The notes beneath the pieces were generated by a model. It did not search any database. It was not told where the DNA came from and worked only from the letters and a program-made list of their open reading frames with translations. A program made the position numbers and the translations under genes. From Acholeplasmatales bacterium (GTDB lineage: Bacteria; Bacillota_I; Bacilli_A; Acholeplasmatales; Anaeroplasmataceae), in assembly GCA_017462645.1 (NCBI GenBank), contig JAFTQR010000008.1, forward strand, positions 1 through 39,492: a stretch of DNA of 39,492 nt. The letters are read 5' to 3'. This document shows, one piece after another, positions 17,318-26,103 of this stretch (positions are counted from its first letter, which is position 1; each line of letters opens with the position of its first letter).

Positions 17318-17843
17318 CTGATACCTCTATTATTTCCTTTAGCTCCTCAAAGCTTTCTATTCTCTTAGTATTTCTATATACAATTATTCTATCTGCCCTT
17401 TTATCTCCAATTCCATATAAGCTTACCAGTTCATCCTTTGAGGCTGTATTAATATTAATTACACCAGCTGGAGTATCATTATTATCATAATCTGTTGTTC
17501 CTATATATATTATAGTATCCTCATAATATTTATCCTTAAGCTTATTATTATCAATAACACTATAATCATTTAATATAAGTCTAATTTTACTAATTACATA
17601 GCCATAGGTATATCCATATGGAATTTGGATTGTCCACTCACTTTCCTTTATCTCGCCCTTAATTGTTATATTTAATAATTTATTTTGTGTTGGAGTCTCC
17701 TCATTTGTTATAGTTAATGATGGTTCATTTTTTATAATTTTCTCATCCTTATTAAAAAATTCTATTAGCTTTGGAGTAAATGCTAAAAAAATAGTAACAA
17801 TAATTATTAATGCCATAATTATCTTTTCCTTTATTCTATACAT
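17277..17843 (-). CDS. comEA: Competence DNA receptor ComEA
   Basis: Membrane-anchored DNA-binding protein that hands DNA to ComEC. It is 188 residues from ATG 17843, chosen because GAGGTG stands at proper distance; a GTG at 17852 lies inside that site. An N-terminal membrane helix (about 5-25) is followed by an SLBB-like part (LNITIKGEI to IIYIGTTD). At the C-terminus are tandem helix-hairpin-helix motifs: GVININTASKDELVSLYGIGDKRADRIIVYR and FEELKEIIEVSDEIIKVI. It is first in the comEA-comEC-DUF1653 unit, whose upstream neighbour ends in a terminator. Confidence 0.88.
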   Translation of the reverse strand: MYRIKEKIIMALIIIVTIFLAFTPKLIEFFNKDEKIIKNEPSLTITNEETPTQNKLLNITIKGEIKESEWTIQIPYGYTYGYVISKIRLILNDYSVIDNNKLKDKYYEDTIIYIGTTDYDNNDTPAGVININTASKDELVSLYGIGDKRADRIIVYRNTKRIESFEELKEIIEVSDEIIKVIKEQAVL

Positions 17844-17880
17844 ATTTTTCACCTCATATAAATATTAGACAAAAAATAAA

Positions 17881-17909
17881 AAAAAGTATGAATTTTTTTC
17901 ATACTTTTT
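17881..17909 (-). terminator. Terminator of the phosphodiesterase gene
   Basis: Stem AAAAAGTATGAA/TTCATACTTTTT with a 5-nt loop. It overlaps the stop codon region and is followed by a T-run on the minus strand. Confidence 0.75.
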
Positions 17910-18435
17910 AATAATTATATTCAAATACAATATTATCATCGATATCATAACCCATAATTTTTGTATCACCCCATATAGCATAGCCTCTTTTAGAACCGTT
18001 TTTAGGAATTGTTATGCTTCCAGGATTAATGTACATTTTGTCATTATCTAAATGACAATCAGGAATATGTGTATGTCCATATAAAACAATTTTAGCATTT
18101 CCTTTATATAAATCTAAATGATGACCATGCTCAAGATGAGCATCAATACCATTAATATTAGAATCATAAGAATCTAATATATTAAATTTTAACACCATTT
18201 GATCTACCTCAGCCTCACAGTTTCCTTTAACACATATAATTTTATCTGATAAAGGATTTAAAGCATTAATTACCTCCTTAGGTGAATAATACTCTGGTAA
18301 ATCATTTCTAGGACCATGATATAAAACATCACCTAAGCATAGAATCATATCACAATTATGCTTAATATATTTATCAATTAAAAAATTAACTGAATCTATT
18401 GAACCATGTATGTCAGAGCATATTAAATATTTCAT
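17908..18435 (-). CDS. YfcE/MJ0936-type phosphodiesterase
   Basis: Calcineurin-like metallophosphoesterase of 175 residues. Metal-binding motifs in order: SDIHG (8-12), GDVLYHG (about 36-42), GNCE, EHGHH and GHTH, followed by NPGS. Family members hydrolyse phosphodiesters with Mn2+ or similar; the natural substrate is uncertain. The LEHGHHLDLY segment fits the YfcE branch. It is co-transcribed with a MarR regulator whose TGA stop overlaps this ATG (ATGA). Confidence 0.87.
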   Translation of the reverse strand: MKYLICSDIHGSIDSVNFLIDKYIKHNCDMILCLGDVLYHGPRNDLPEYYSPKEVINALNPLSDKIICVKGNCEAEVDQMVLKFNILDSYDSNINGIDAHLEHGHHLDLYKGNAKIVLYGHTHIPDCHLDNDKMYINPGSITIPKNGSKRGYAIWGDTKIMGYDIDDNIVFEYNY

Positions 18436-18884
18436 TCTGAAGTCACCTTAATTAGCTTCTCTAAAGCATTGTACATAACACTAAATTCATCATCAAGTAA
18501 TGTTTCAAACATAGGCCAAGCAAAATCTGAAACATCTAGTTGAATTTTTTCTGTAATATGTTTTGATTTTTCTGAAAGCTCGATATATGTAACTCTACCA
18601 TCAGCCTTATCTCTAACCTTTTTTAAAAAATCCTTCTCAACTAATCTATTAATTAATGGTGAAATAGTATTTGTTGATTTATTTAATCTTTTACAAATAT
18701 CAGTAACCTTACATTCATTTGGATTATGATAAACATCTAATACAATTACTGCTTGAATCGATGACAAACCATATGGAGCACATAATGCTTCTCTTACATT
18801 ATTAATATATAATGATACTGTTTTTAGCATTTCTATAAATTCTCTTCGATTTTCTTTATTATTTTCAACATACCTCATCATATT
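18432..18884 (-). CDS. MarR-family transcriptional regulator
   Basis: Winged-helix dimer of 150 residues. The recognition region reads VTDICKRLNKSTNTISPLINRLVEKDFLKKVRDKADGRV, with the MarR wing motif D..DGR and ELSEKS. I place the start at ATG 18884; the frame is open to a TTG at 18893, but AGAGGTG sits at the right distance for the ATG. It is first in a two-gene unit with the phosphodiesterase. An inverted repeat TATCAC...GTGATA spans its promoter, suggesting autoregulation. The ligand is unknown. Confidence 0.88.
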   Translation of the reverse strand, partial: NMMRYVENNKENRREFIEMLKTVSLYINNVREALCAPYGLSSIQAVIVLDVYHNPNECKVTDICKRLNKSTNTISPLINRLVEKDFLKKVRDKADGRVTYIELSEKSKHITEKIQLDVSDFAWPMFETLLDDEFSVMYNALEKLIKVTSE

Positions 18885-18906
18885 CTCCAACACCTCTCTA
18901 TATTAA

Positions 18907-18941
18907 ATTATATCACTTTACGACACTTTTTCAATGTGATA
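18907..18941 (-). promoter_or_regulatory. marR promoter with inverted repeat
   Basis: Minus-strand TTGAAA (18934-18929), 16-nt spacer, TATAAT (18912-18907). TATCAC (18910-18915) and GTGATA (18936-18941) form an inverted repeat reaching from the -10 to beyond the -35, a plausible MarR operator. Confidence 0.65.
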
Positions 18942-18961
18942 ATGTAAAAAGAATGTAAAAA

Positions 18962-18987
18962 AACAGGCAAGATTTTTCTTACCTGTT
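18962..18987 (-). terminator. Terminator of the pyruvate:ferredoxin oxidoreductase gene
   Basis: Minus-strand stem AACAGGTAAGA/TCTTGCCTGTT (one mismatch) followed by seven T. It starts 10 nt past the TAA at 18998, not the TGA at 19112, so it marks the original gene end. Confidence 0.85.
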
Positions 18988-18997
18988 AATTATTATA

Positions 18998-19111
18998 TTA
19001 CTTATTTGGATATTCAATTTCAGCTAAACGCTTATAGTTAGCGTAACGCTTCTTAGCATCCTTAATATTAGTTTCGAATAATTCCTCTGCTTGAACAGGG
19101 TTTACCTTAAC
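18998..19111 (-). pseudogene. C-terminal tail of PFOR beyond the in-frame TGA
   Basis: The PFOR frame continues past TGA 19114-19112 for 37 sense codons to TAA 19000-18998. The translation starts VKVNPVQAEELF, continues DAKKRYANYKRLAE and ends YPNK. This matches the usual PFOR C-terminus (RY..L....P..A..LF......DA..RY..Y..LA). The tail is therefore genuine coding sequence. Either the TGA is read through, or this is a recent nonsense mutation or a sequence error. Confidence 0.8.
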
Positions 19112-22100
19112 TCATTGAGCATAACGACCTTCATTTAATAAGAAGTCATTGTACTTAGACCAATCAGGTTCCTTAGAATCTAATTGCATTGGGTTCTTGC
19201 CTTCCTTAGCTAAATCAGGGTTGAATCTGAATGTTGGCCAATAACCACATTCTGTAGCCTTCTTAGCCTCCATTTGAGACATAAATAGACCCTTCTTAAT
19301 GTTATGAGCAATACATGGAGCATAGCAGATTACGATAGATGGACCATTGTAAGCCTCTGCTTCCTTTAATGCCTTAATAACTTGGTTTTGGTTATAACCA
19401 TGAGAAACTGTAGCAACATATACATGTCCATAAGACATTGCGATTGAAGCTAAGTCCTTCTTGAATGTTGGCTTACCTGCAGCAGCAAACTTAGCGATAG
19501 CACCTGTACGGCTTGACTTAGAAGCTTGACCACCTGTATTAGAGTAAACCTCTGTATCTACTACTAGAATATTAACATCTTGGTTGTTAGCGATAACATG
19601 GTCTAAACCACCATAACCGATATCGTAAGCCCAACCATCACCACCGATGATCCATTGAGAAACCTTAACTAAATAATCCTTTAATGATAAGATTTCCTTA
19701 GCATATGGAGCGTCAATTGCTTCCATAGCAGCAACGATTTGTGGAGCTAATTCCTTAGTTACAGAACCACTATTGCGGTTTTCAATCCACTTATTACATA
19801 ATTCAGCTACCTCAGCAGACATCTTATTTACATTTAATGCCATTACTGTTTGTAATCTGTCTCTTAATGTTTCAACAGCCATTCTCATACCGAAACCGAA
19901 TTCAGCATTGTCTTCGAATAATGAGTTAGCCCAAGCTGGTCCACGACCCTCAGCATTTGTAGTATATGGACTTGATGGATAAGAACCAGAATAAATTGAT
20001 GTACAACCTGTTGCGTTAGCAACCATCATACGATCACCAAATAATTGTGATACAGCCTTAACATATGGAGTTTCACCACATCCACCACAAGCTCCTGAGA
20101 ATTCGAATAATGGTTGAGCGAATTGAACATTCTTAGCATTGTTAGTGCCAGTAATATCACTCTTATATGTTACATTATCTAAGAAGTATTGAGCAATAAC
20201 CTCTTCCTTAGCTTCACGAGAAGCAACCATTGTATGGCTAGTTAAAGCAGGAGCCTTAGTAACTGTACCATCTTCTGCCTTCTTAGGCTTACCAGGACAT
20301 ACTGTTAAACATACACCACAACCTGTACAATCTAATGTAGAGATTGATAAGTGATACTTATAACCCTTGAATCCTGTTGCATCTAAGAATTGTGCACCCT
20401 CTGGAGCATTAGCAACTTCTTCTTCAGTACATAAGAATGGACGGATACATGCATGAGGACATACAAATGCACATTGGTTACATTGGATACAGTTAGAAGA
20501 TGTCCATAGAGGTACATCTGAAGCTACACCACGCTTTTCATATGCAGCAGTACCTTGAGGCATATGGCAGTCTTCACCAAACTTAGCGAATACTGATAAT
20601 GGTAATGAATCACCCTTAATTGAGTTGATAACATCAGCAATTTCTCTTACGAATGCAGGACGGTTTGTATCTACAGCCTTAACCTCGTCATCAGCTAAGT
20701 TAGCCCATTCAGGCTTAACCTCAACCTCAACTAATCTAGAGCCACCCATATCGATAGCCTTATGGTTTTGATCAACTAATTCTTGACCCTTTCTTAAGTA
20801 AGTCTTAGTTGCGAATTCCTTCATATGTTGCTTAGCTTCTTCATAATCCATGATTTGCTCATTTAACTTGAAGAATGCTGATTGCATAATAGTATTAACA
20901 CCTAAGCCTGGACGGAAGCCACATTCTCTTGCAGCAGCATTTGCAGCAATAATGTAGAACTTAGCATTCTTTTGTGCTAATAATCTCTTATACTTGTTAG
21001 GTAATCTATATTCGATGTGGTCCTTATCAACAACTGTATTTAATAAGAATGTACCACCATCACGTAAACCATCAATCATATCAAACTTATCTAGATATGC
21101 ATCTAATGAGCATGATACGAAGTGTGGCTTATTAACTAAGTAAGTTGAACGGATTGGGTTCTTAGAGAAACGTAAATGTAATCTTGTAGAACCACCAGAC
21201 TTCTTTGAATCGTATGCAGCATAGCTTTGTGAATAATACTCAGTATAGTCACCAACGATCTTAGAAATGTTCTTACATGCACCTACAGTACCATCTGAAC
21301 CTAAACCGAAGAATAATAATTCAGTTGTAGTTGGATCAGCAACATCAATTGAAGATGTAACAGGTAATGAAGTATGCTTAATATCATCATTAATACCTAA
21401 AGTGAAATGATCCTTTGGTTTTTGCTTCTTTAAGTTTTCATAAACTGCATTAATTAAATCTGGAGTAGTATCCTTTGAAGATAAACCATATCTACCACCA
21501 ACGATGATTGGCTTATCCTTCTTGCCATTATATGCAGCTTGTACATCTAAGCATAATGGCTCATATAAAGCACCTTGCTCAATTGTACGGTCTAATACAG
21601 CAATCTTCTTTACTGTTTTAGGCATAGCTTCTAAGAATTTCTTGTTAACGAATGGACGATATAAATGTACCTCTAATAAACCAACTCTTTGGCCAGTCTT
21701 TAATAAGTAATCTACAACTTCCTCAGCACATTGACATGCTGAACCCATAGCTACGATAACACGTGTAGCATTTGGATGTCCATAATATTGATATGGCTTA
21801 TAAGTACGGCCAGTTGCCTTACTAATAGCATCCATATATTTTTCAACTACTGGATATACACCAGTGTACTTATGATTTTGTAACTCTCTAGTTTGGAAGT
21901 AAACATCATCATTTTGTGCAGTACCACGAGTCTTAGGATGTGCAGGATTTAAAGCCTCAGCTCTAAACTTAGCAACAGCCTTCTTATCTAATAATCTGTT
22001 GAATACCTTATAATCAATTGGTTCAACAGTATTAACTTCATGTGAAGTTCTAAAACCATCAAAGAAGTGTAGGAATGGAATTCCAGTCTTAATAGCTGTT

Positions 22101-22579
22101 AAGTGTGCAACACCAGCTAAATCCATAACTTCTTGAACTGAGTTAGAGCATAATAATGCAAAACCAGTTTGACGACAAGCCATTACGTCTTGATGATCAC
22201 CGAAGATTGATAAAGATTGTGCAGCGATTGTACGTGCAGAAACATGGATAACACCTGGTAAACATTCACCAGCGATCTTATACATGTTTGGAATCTTTAA
22301 TAATAAACCTTGTGATGCTGTATAAGTAGTTGTTAAAGCACCAGCTTGTAACGAACCATGTACTGTACCAGCAGCACCAGCCTCAGATTGCATTTCAACA
22401 ATCTTAACAGGCATACCAAATAAGTTTTTCTTGCCTTGAGATGCCCATTCATCTGTATACTCTGCCATTGGTGATGACGGAGTGATTGGGTAGATACCAG
22501 CTACTTCTGTAAATGCATATGATGAATATGCTGCAGCATAGTTACCATCTATGGCCATTCTTTTAATTTCTTTGCTCAT
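19112..22579 (-). CDS. nifJ: Pyruvate:ferredoxin (flavodoxin) oxidoreductase
   Basis: Single-chain PFOR: pyruvate + CoA + oxidised ferredoxin to acetyl-CoA + CO2 + reduced ferredoxin. It is 1155 residues to the TGA, or 1193 with the tail; family members are about 1170-1200. Motifs: GNYAAAYSSYAF and YPITPSSPMAEYTDEWA (N-terminal ThDP-pyrimidine domain), two 4Fe-4S sets CIQCNQCAFVCP (about 695) and CTGCGVCLTVCPG (about 755), CGGCGE (about 833) for the ThDP-proximal cluster, and GDGWAYDIGYGG (about 978) with NTGGQASKSS. Trp elsewhere in the gene is TGG. The gene has its own promoter and AGGAGG site. The loss, if real, removes the domain reported to protect some PFORs from oxygen, leaving catalytic residues intact. 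Confidence 0.95.
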   Translation of the reverse strand: MSKEIKRMAIDGNYAAAYSSYAFTEVAGIYPITPSSPMAEYTDEWASQGKKNLFGMPVKIVEMQSEAGAAGTVHGSLQAGALTTTYTASQGLLLKIPNMYKIAGECLPGVIHVSARTIAAQSLSIFGDHQDVMACRQTGFALLCSNSVQEVMDLAGVAHLTAIKTGIPFLHFFDGFRTSHEVNTVEPIDYKVFNRLLDKKAVAKFRAEALNPAHPKTRGTAQNDDVYFQTRELQNHKYTGVYPVVEKYMDAISKATGRTYKPYQYYGHPNATRVIVAMGSACQCAEEVVDYLLKTGQRVGLLEVHLYRPFVNKKFLEAMPKTVKKIAVLDRTIEQGALYEPLCLDVQAAYNGKKDKPIIVGGRYGLSSKDTTPDLINAVYENLKKQKPKDHFTLGINDDIKHTSLPVTSSIDVADPTTTELLFFGLGSDGTVGACKNISKIVGDYTEYYSQSYAAYDSKKSGGSTRLHLRFSKNPIRSTYLVNKPHFVSCSLDAYLDKFDMIDGLRDGGTFLLNTVVDKDHIEYRLPNKYKRLLAQKNAKFYIIAANAAARECGFRPGLGVNTIMQSAFFKLNEQIMDYEEAKQHMKEFATKTYLRKGQELVDQNHKAIDMGGSRLVEVEVKPEWANLADDEVKAVDTNRPAFVREIADVINSIKGDSLPLSVFAKFGEDCHMPQGTAAYEKRGVASDVPLWTSSNCIQCNQCAFVCPHACIRPFLCTEEEVANAPEGAQFLDATGFKGYKYHLSISTLDCTGCGVCLTVCPGKPKKAEDGTVTKAPALTSHTMVASREAKEEVIAQYFLDNVTYKSDITGTNNAKNVQFAQPLFEFSGACGGCGETPYVKAVSQLFGDRMMVANATGCTSIYSGSYPSSPYTTNAEGRGPAWANSLFEDNAEFGFGMRMAVETLRDRLQTVMALNVNKMSAEVAELCNKWIENRNSGSVTKELAPQIVAAMEAIDAPYAKEILSLKDYLVKVSQWIIGGDGWAYDIGYGGLDHVIANNQDVNILVVDTEVYSNTGGQASKSSRTGAIAKFAAAGKPTFKKDLASIAMSYGHVYVATVSHGYNQNQVIKALKEAEAYNGPSIVICYAPCIAHNIKKGLFMSQMEAKKATECGYWPTFRFNPDLAKEGKNPMQLDSKEPDWSKYNDFLLNEGRYAQ

Positions 22580-22621
22580 TTTATTCCTCCTAATGAGTAT
22601 GATTTTTTTTAGTCCATAACT

Positions 22622-22650
22622 ATTATAAAACTTTTGTAGAAAATAATCAA
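22622..22650 (-). promoter_or_regulatory. Promoter of the PFOR gene
   Basis: Minus-strand TTGATT (22650-22645), 17-nt spacer, TATAAT (22627-22622), with AGGAGG ahead of the ATG. Confidence 0.75.
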
Positions 22651-22677
22651 TAATTCAAATGACAAAGAAGCATAAAA

Positions 22678-22705
22678 ATTGCTCGATTTTTGTTATCCAG
22701 CAATT
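22678..22705 (-). terminator. Terminator of dapA
   Basis: Stem AATTGCT/AGCAATT with a mainly unpaired 14-nt interior, followed by a short T-run on the minus strand. It lies between the dapA stop and the PFOR promoter. Confidence 0.6.
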
Positions 22706-22736
22706 AATTTATAATAATTTTATTATTATTTTAATA

Positions 22737-23603
22737 TTATTCTATTATTTCTAATAGCTTTTCCTCAATTAATCTCTTTAAATTTCTAGATGGATAATCA
22801 AGTGGTATTCTATAGGATAAATAAATACTACCTTGTAAGCTCATTATATATTTAATACCTATCGGCGAAACCTCATTATACATTACCTCTATTAAATCAT
22901 ATAGCTTATTATAGGTGAAATTGGCTATTTCAGAATTCTTATTAAATGATTTACATATAAGCTTTATCTCATTAGGAAATGCATTTCCTATAACCGAAAT
23001 CACTCCACTTGCGCCTAAAGCTATTGATGGTATTAATAAATTATCATCTCCACAATAATACATGAAGCCATTGCCAAGCCTACCTATTTTATATTGTAAG
23101 CTTAAATCGCCAGAGGCATCCTTAATCCCAATAATATTATTATGATGTGATAATGCTTTTACAACCTCAAACGGTATAGACATGCCTGTTCTTTTAGGAA
23201 CATTATATAAAATAATAGGCTTTGATACATTATCAGCAATATAAGTAAAATGCTTTAATAATCCAGATTCATTTGATTTATTATAATATGGATTGATAAC
23301 CAAAAAGGAATCAATATCATAATTTTCAAACAGCTTTGACATTTCAACAACATGCTCTGTTATATTCGAAATAATGCCAACCATTATTTTAATTTTAGGG
23401 TATACAGTCTTATATATTAAGTCTACTATCTTTACCTTTTCATCGTTAGTTAGGGCCTCAGCCTCTGCTGTTGTTCCTAATAGTAATAATCCATCAGTAT
23501 TATTTTCTAGATGAAATTGGCATAATTTCTCTATCGTCTTGTAATCTACCTCATTATCCTCATTAAATGGCGTAACTAACGCAACAATACTACCCTTCAT
23601 CAT
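22737..23603 (-). CDS. dapA: 4-Hydroxy-tetrahydrodipicolinate synthase family protein
   Basis: Class I aldolase of 288 residues that condenses pyruvate with aspartate semialdehyde on the lysine/peptidoglycan route. GTTAEAEAL (43-51) stands where DapA has GTTGE, ILYNVPKRTG gives Tyr133, and IGIKDASGD gives the Schiff-base Lys161. GDDNLL and the C-terminal region (YNEVSPIGIKYIM) are also typical. It is monocistronic, with no other lysine genes in view, so a related aldolase such as N-acetylneuraminate lyase is possible. The Gly-to-Ala change in GTTGE is unusual but the catalytic triad appears kept. Start ATG 23603 with GGAG upstream. Confidence 0.85.
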   Translation of the reverse strand: MMKGSIVALVTPFNEDNEVDYKTIEKLCQFHLENNTDGLLLLGTTAEAEALTNDEKVKIVDLIYKTVYPKIKIMVGIISNITEHVVEMSKLFENYDIDSFLVINPYYNKSNESGLLKHFTYIADNVSKPIILYNVPKRTGMSIPFEVVKALSHHNNIIGIKDASGDLSLQYKIGRLGNGFMYYCGDDNLLIPSIALGASGVISVIGNAFPNEIKLICKSFNKNSEIANFTYNKLYDLIEVMYNEVSPIGIKYIMSLQGSIYLSYRIPLDYPSRNLKRLIEEKLLEIIE

Positions 23604-23658
23604 AAAATCAACTCCGATATAGTATATGCTATAACAATTAAAAAAATCACAAGAAAAA

Positions 23659-23679
23659 AAGGTCGATATAATCGACCTT
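23659..23679 (-). terminator. Terminator of the cold-shock gene
   Basis: Perfect stem AAGGTCGAT/ATCGACCTT with a 3-nt loop, followed by seven T on the minus strand. Confidence 0.9.
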
Positions 23680-23686
23680 GTATAAC

Positions 23687-23884
23687 TTAGGCTTTAACTA
23701 CGTTCTTTGCTAATTGGCCTCTATCGCCAGTTTCAACATCAAAAGTAACCTCTTGTCCCTCGTCTAATGTCTTGTATCCATCAGATACAATTGCGCTAAA
23801 GTGAACAAAAACATCATTACCCTCTTCAGATACAATGAAGCCAAATCCCTTTTCGGCATTAAACCATTTTACTTTCCCTTTCAT
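23687..23884 (-). CDS. Cold-shock protein (CspA family)
   Basis: Single-stranded nucleic acid chaperone of 65 residues, a lone cold-shock domain. RNP1 reads KGFGFIV and RNP2 reads DVFVHFSAI, with KWFNAEKG at the start. The sequence is full length. It has its own promoter, an AAAGGAG site and a strong terminator. The roughly 47-nt leader contains a small inverted repeat (AATAG...CTATT), which could form a short hairpin. Confidence 0.95.
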   Translation of the reverse strand: MKGKVKWFNAEKGFGFIVSEEGNDVFVHFSAIVSDGYKTLDEGQEVTFDVETGDRGQLAKNVVKA

Positions 23885-23938
23885 GTAATAAATACTCCTT
23901 TCAAACCTTACCTAATAGAAAAAAATCCTATTGAACTA

Positions 23939-23967
23939 ATTATACAATATTTTTCAAAAAATAACAA
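23939..23967 (-). promoter_or_regulatory. Promoter of the cold-shock gene
   Basis: Minus-strand TTGTTA (23967-23962), 17-nt spacer, TATAAT (23944-23939). Confidence 0.7.
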
Positions 23968-24032
23968 CAATTATTTTATTTTTTGAAGAAAATGCCTAAT
24001 TATTGACGTTTTTCGGATGAAAATGATAAAAA

Positions 24033-24065
24033 AATGGCAAAACAATATAAATTATTTTGGCCATT
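24033..24065 (-). terminator. Terminator of the LeuRS-like gene
   Basis: Minus-strand AATGGC/GCCATT with an inner AAAATAA/TTGTTTT pairing and a T-run of seven. The last codons and the stop of the gene lie inside the hairpin. Confidence 0.65.
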
Positions 24066-26049
24066 CCTCATTTATTATAGAATATCTTCCATTAAAAATA
24101 TTTTTATATATTTCCTCTGACACAAAAGGCATTAATGGATACAAAACCTTTATAAAGGCTAATGCTTGTTTTTTATTAAGAGACTTTCTTAATATTGTTT
24201 TATTTATAAATTGATAAATACACTTTGCATATTCATATAAATCATAATCCTCTAATGCTTTATTACATGCTGTTATAAAATTATCAAAATCATAATCATA
24301 ATTGATAACATCATTACAGCTTTCTAATGCATTCTCTATGTATCTAATTGTCTTATCTAATTCCTTTATTATATTAGCATCAAAGCCTAATGCATAATTT
24401 AAAGGAGTTGCCATACAATATAATCTAACAGTATCTGGATAATACATATCTAATATATTAGTCATATCAATTAGATTATTACTAGATCTTTTTATAATGT
24501 TTCTACTGCTATCTAATGTTTTTGGAGATACTAAAACTCTATTAAATATATTAGGCAAATCATAGCCTGATTCCTTTTTAATAATGTTATAGAAAATAAT
24601 AGGCATTAAAATACTAGAGTATATAGATTCCTCATCTACTATAGCATAATCAATTGGTAACCAATCAGCTAAATCATCCTTTGAAACTCTAGAGAAAATA
24701 GATTCAATCGCACCTATATCATCATGTATAACAGATAATATAGGAGCTAAGCCTTCAGTAAATAAATTATTAATTGTACCATTCATTGTTGTGCCTAAAA
24801 TATCTACATCATCACTTAATATCGGTCTAAGCTTCGAAGAAAATGCATATGGTAAATATCCCTTTAATGAGGCTATTTTACCTGTTTGCTTATCCTCTAA
24901 GAAAGGAAATAATGGTCCAAAATTATCTAGCGATGATAAATTAACACTATGATTTTCATATGTTGTTTCTAATTTAGCTATTTCTGCATCTAAGAATAAA
25001 TCTATAATTTTATTTTTAGCTTGAGCTATATTTAGTCCATCTAGCATATCAGAATTCATTAATAGCTCATTATCTAAAATATTAATAATTTCAATTCCTG
25101 ACTCTAATGCTATTCTATTATCATTTGAATCAACATTAGGAATTCCTAAATATGCATCCTTATTATATATAGTAGATATATAAATAGGTATAGCATTACC
25201 CGTTAATGGATTTTGAGCTGTTAAGCCTGTATATACACAGGTATCTAATCCATTTTCCAAATAATTCATAACATTACGATATTCATTAATGTGAACATAA
25301 TGAGTAATATCAATGAATTCAGGATTTAAAAAAATATAGCTTACTCCACCTAAAAATTGAGGCTCCTTAATTTCAACAGGTAATAAATTACCATTTGAAA
25401 CAGCTAATTCAAGCTTTAATACGGTTTTTGGCCTTAAGCCATTAATAAGTTTTTTCTTAAGCTTATCACTACATTGAATTCTATTAATATCCTTTAAAAT
25501 TTCAGGTATCAAGCTTTCGAATTCTAATACAAAGCATTTATGATTCATAATAGGAAGCTCGTGTTTTTCATTTAAATAATCATAAATCTTATTAAGCTTT
25601 TCATCAAAATAAACCTTAGAATACTTATATTCAATATACTTCTTCTCATAAAGCTCTATAAATGCATACTGCAAATTACCTAAAAATTCCTTATGCCTCA
25701 TATCTATATCCTTAGATTCATTAATTCCTATACCTAAGGCTAGCATTTGGCTTTTAAAAATATTAGAAATATCATCATTTAAAATATTACTATATTTTTT
25801 ATTTTCAACAAACGAAGAGTTACATAATGAATGATAGCCAGTTGGAAATAAAACATTTTTATCCTGCATACGCTGATATCTTGCAATAATATCTGAGGCT
25901 ATAAGTCTTCTTACATCTCCATCCTGAAAACCAAAAATATTAGTTTTAGGAAAAGGCGTATAAATATATGATTTTTTCTTTAATCTATCATTTTCAATAA
26001 CAAAGCATTTATCATTTTGCCATCTTTTATACCAATAGGTTTTATCCAT
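24052..26049 (-). CDS. Degenerate leucyl-tRNA synthetase paralogue
   Basis: 665 residues that follow LeuRS architecture but lack its catalytic signatures. N-terminal YTPFPK and ASDIIARYQRMQDKNVLFPTGYHSL align with LeuRS PYPSG...TDI.ARY.RM.G.NVL.P.GWD. The HIGH position reads QDGD (42-45), so both histidines are gone. An editing-domain-like region follows (YTGLTAQNPLTGNAIPIYIS), with its HDERD-type aspartate motif changed to VDSNDN. The KMSKS position reads KRSSN (about 520), followed by PDTVRLYCMATPL. The anticodon-binding helices end at EEWPK, and the LeuRS C-terminal domain is absent. Tyr, Leu or tRNA charging is unlikely. It follows acpP across a weak terminator with an AGGAGGTG site. A binding or regulatory role is inferred. 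Confidence 0.8.
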   Translation of the reverse strand: MDKTYWYKRWQNDKCFVIENDRLKKKSYIYTPFPKTNIFGFQDGDVRRLIASDIIARYQRMQDKNVLFPTGYHSLCNSSFVENKKYSNILNDDISNIFKSQMLALGIGINESKDIDMRHKEFLGNLQYAFIELYEKKYIEYKYSKVYFDEKLNKIYDYLNEKHELPIMNHKCFVLEFESLIPEILKDINRIQCSDKLKKKLINGLRPKTVLKLELAVSNGNLLPVEIKEPQFLGGVSYIFLNPEFIDITHYVHINEYRNVMNYLENGLDTCVYTGLTAQNPLTGNAIPIYISTIYNKDAYLGIPNVDSNDNRIALESGIEIINILDNELLMNSDMLDGLNIAQAKNKIIDLFLDAEIAKLETTYENHSVNLSSLDNFGPLFPFLEDKQTGKIASLKGYLPYAFSSKLRPILSDDVDILGTTMNGTINNLFTEGLAPILSVIHDDIGAIESIFSRVSKDDLADWLPIDYAIVDEESIYSSILMPIIFYNIIKKESGYDLPNIFNRVLVSPKTLDSSRNIIKRSSNNLIDMTNILDMYYPDTVRLYCMATPLNYALGFDANIIKELDKTIRYIENALESCNDVINYDYDFDNFITACNKALEDYDLYEYAKCIYQFINKTILRKSLNKKQALAFIKVLYPLMPFVSEEIYKNIFNGRYSIINEEWPK

Positions 26050-26073
26050 TATTTCACCTCCTCTTTAAAACTA

Positions 26074-26098
26074 AAATGGTTGCATATCGCAACCATTT
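26074..26098 (-). terminator. Hairpin between acpP and the LeuRS-like gene
   Basis: Stem AAATGGTTGC/GCAACCATTT with a 5-nt loop. The T-run is interrupted (TTTTAGTTTT), so read-through into the LeuRS-like gene 25 nt downstream is likely. Confidence 0.7.
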
Positions 26099-26103
26099 CA
26101 TTC

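Noticed and set aside
19773-21710. Plus-strand frames opposite the PFOR gene (19773-19982, 21504-21710)
   Set aside because: They are shadows of a long conserved gene, without promoter or ribosome site.
23801-24214. Plus-strand frames over the cold-shock promoter and the end of the LeuRS-like gene
   Set aside because: The composition is AT-driven, they overlap well-supported minus-strand elements, and they show no family similarity.
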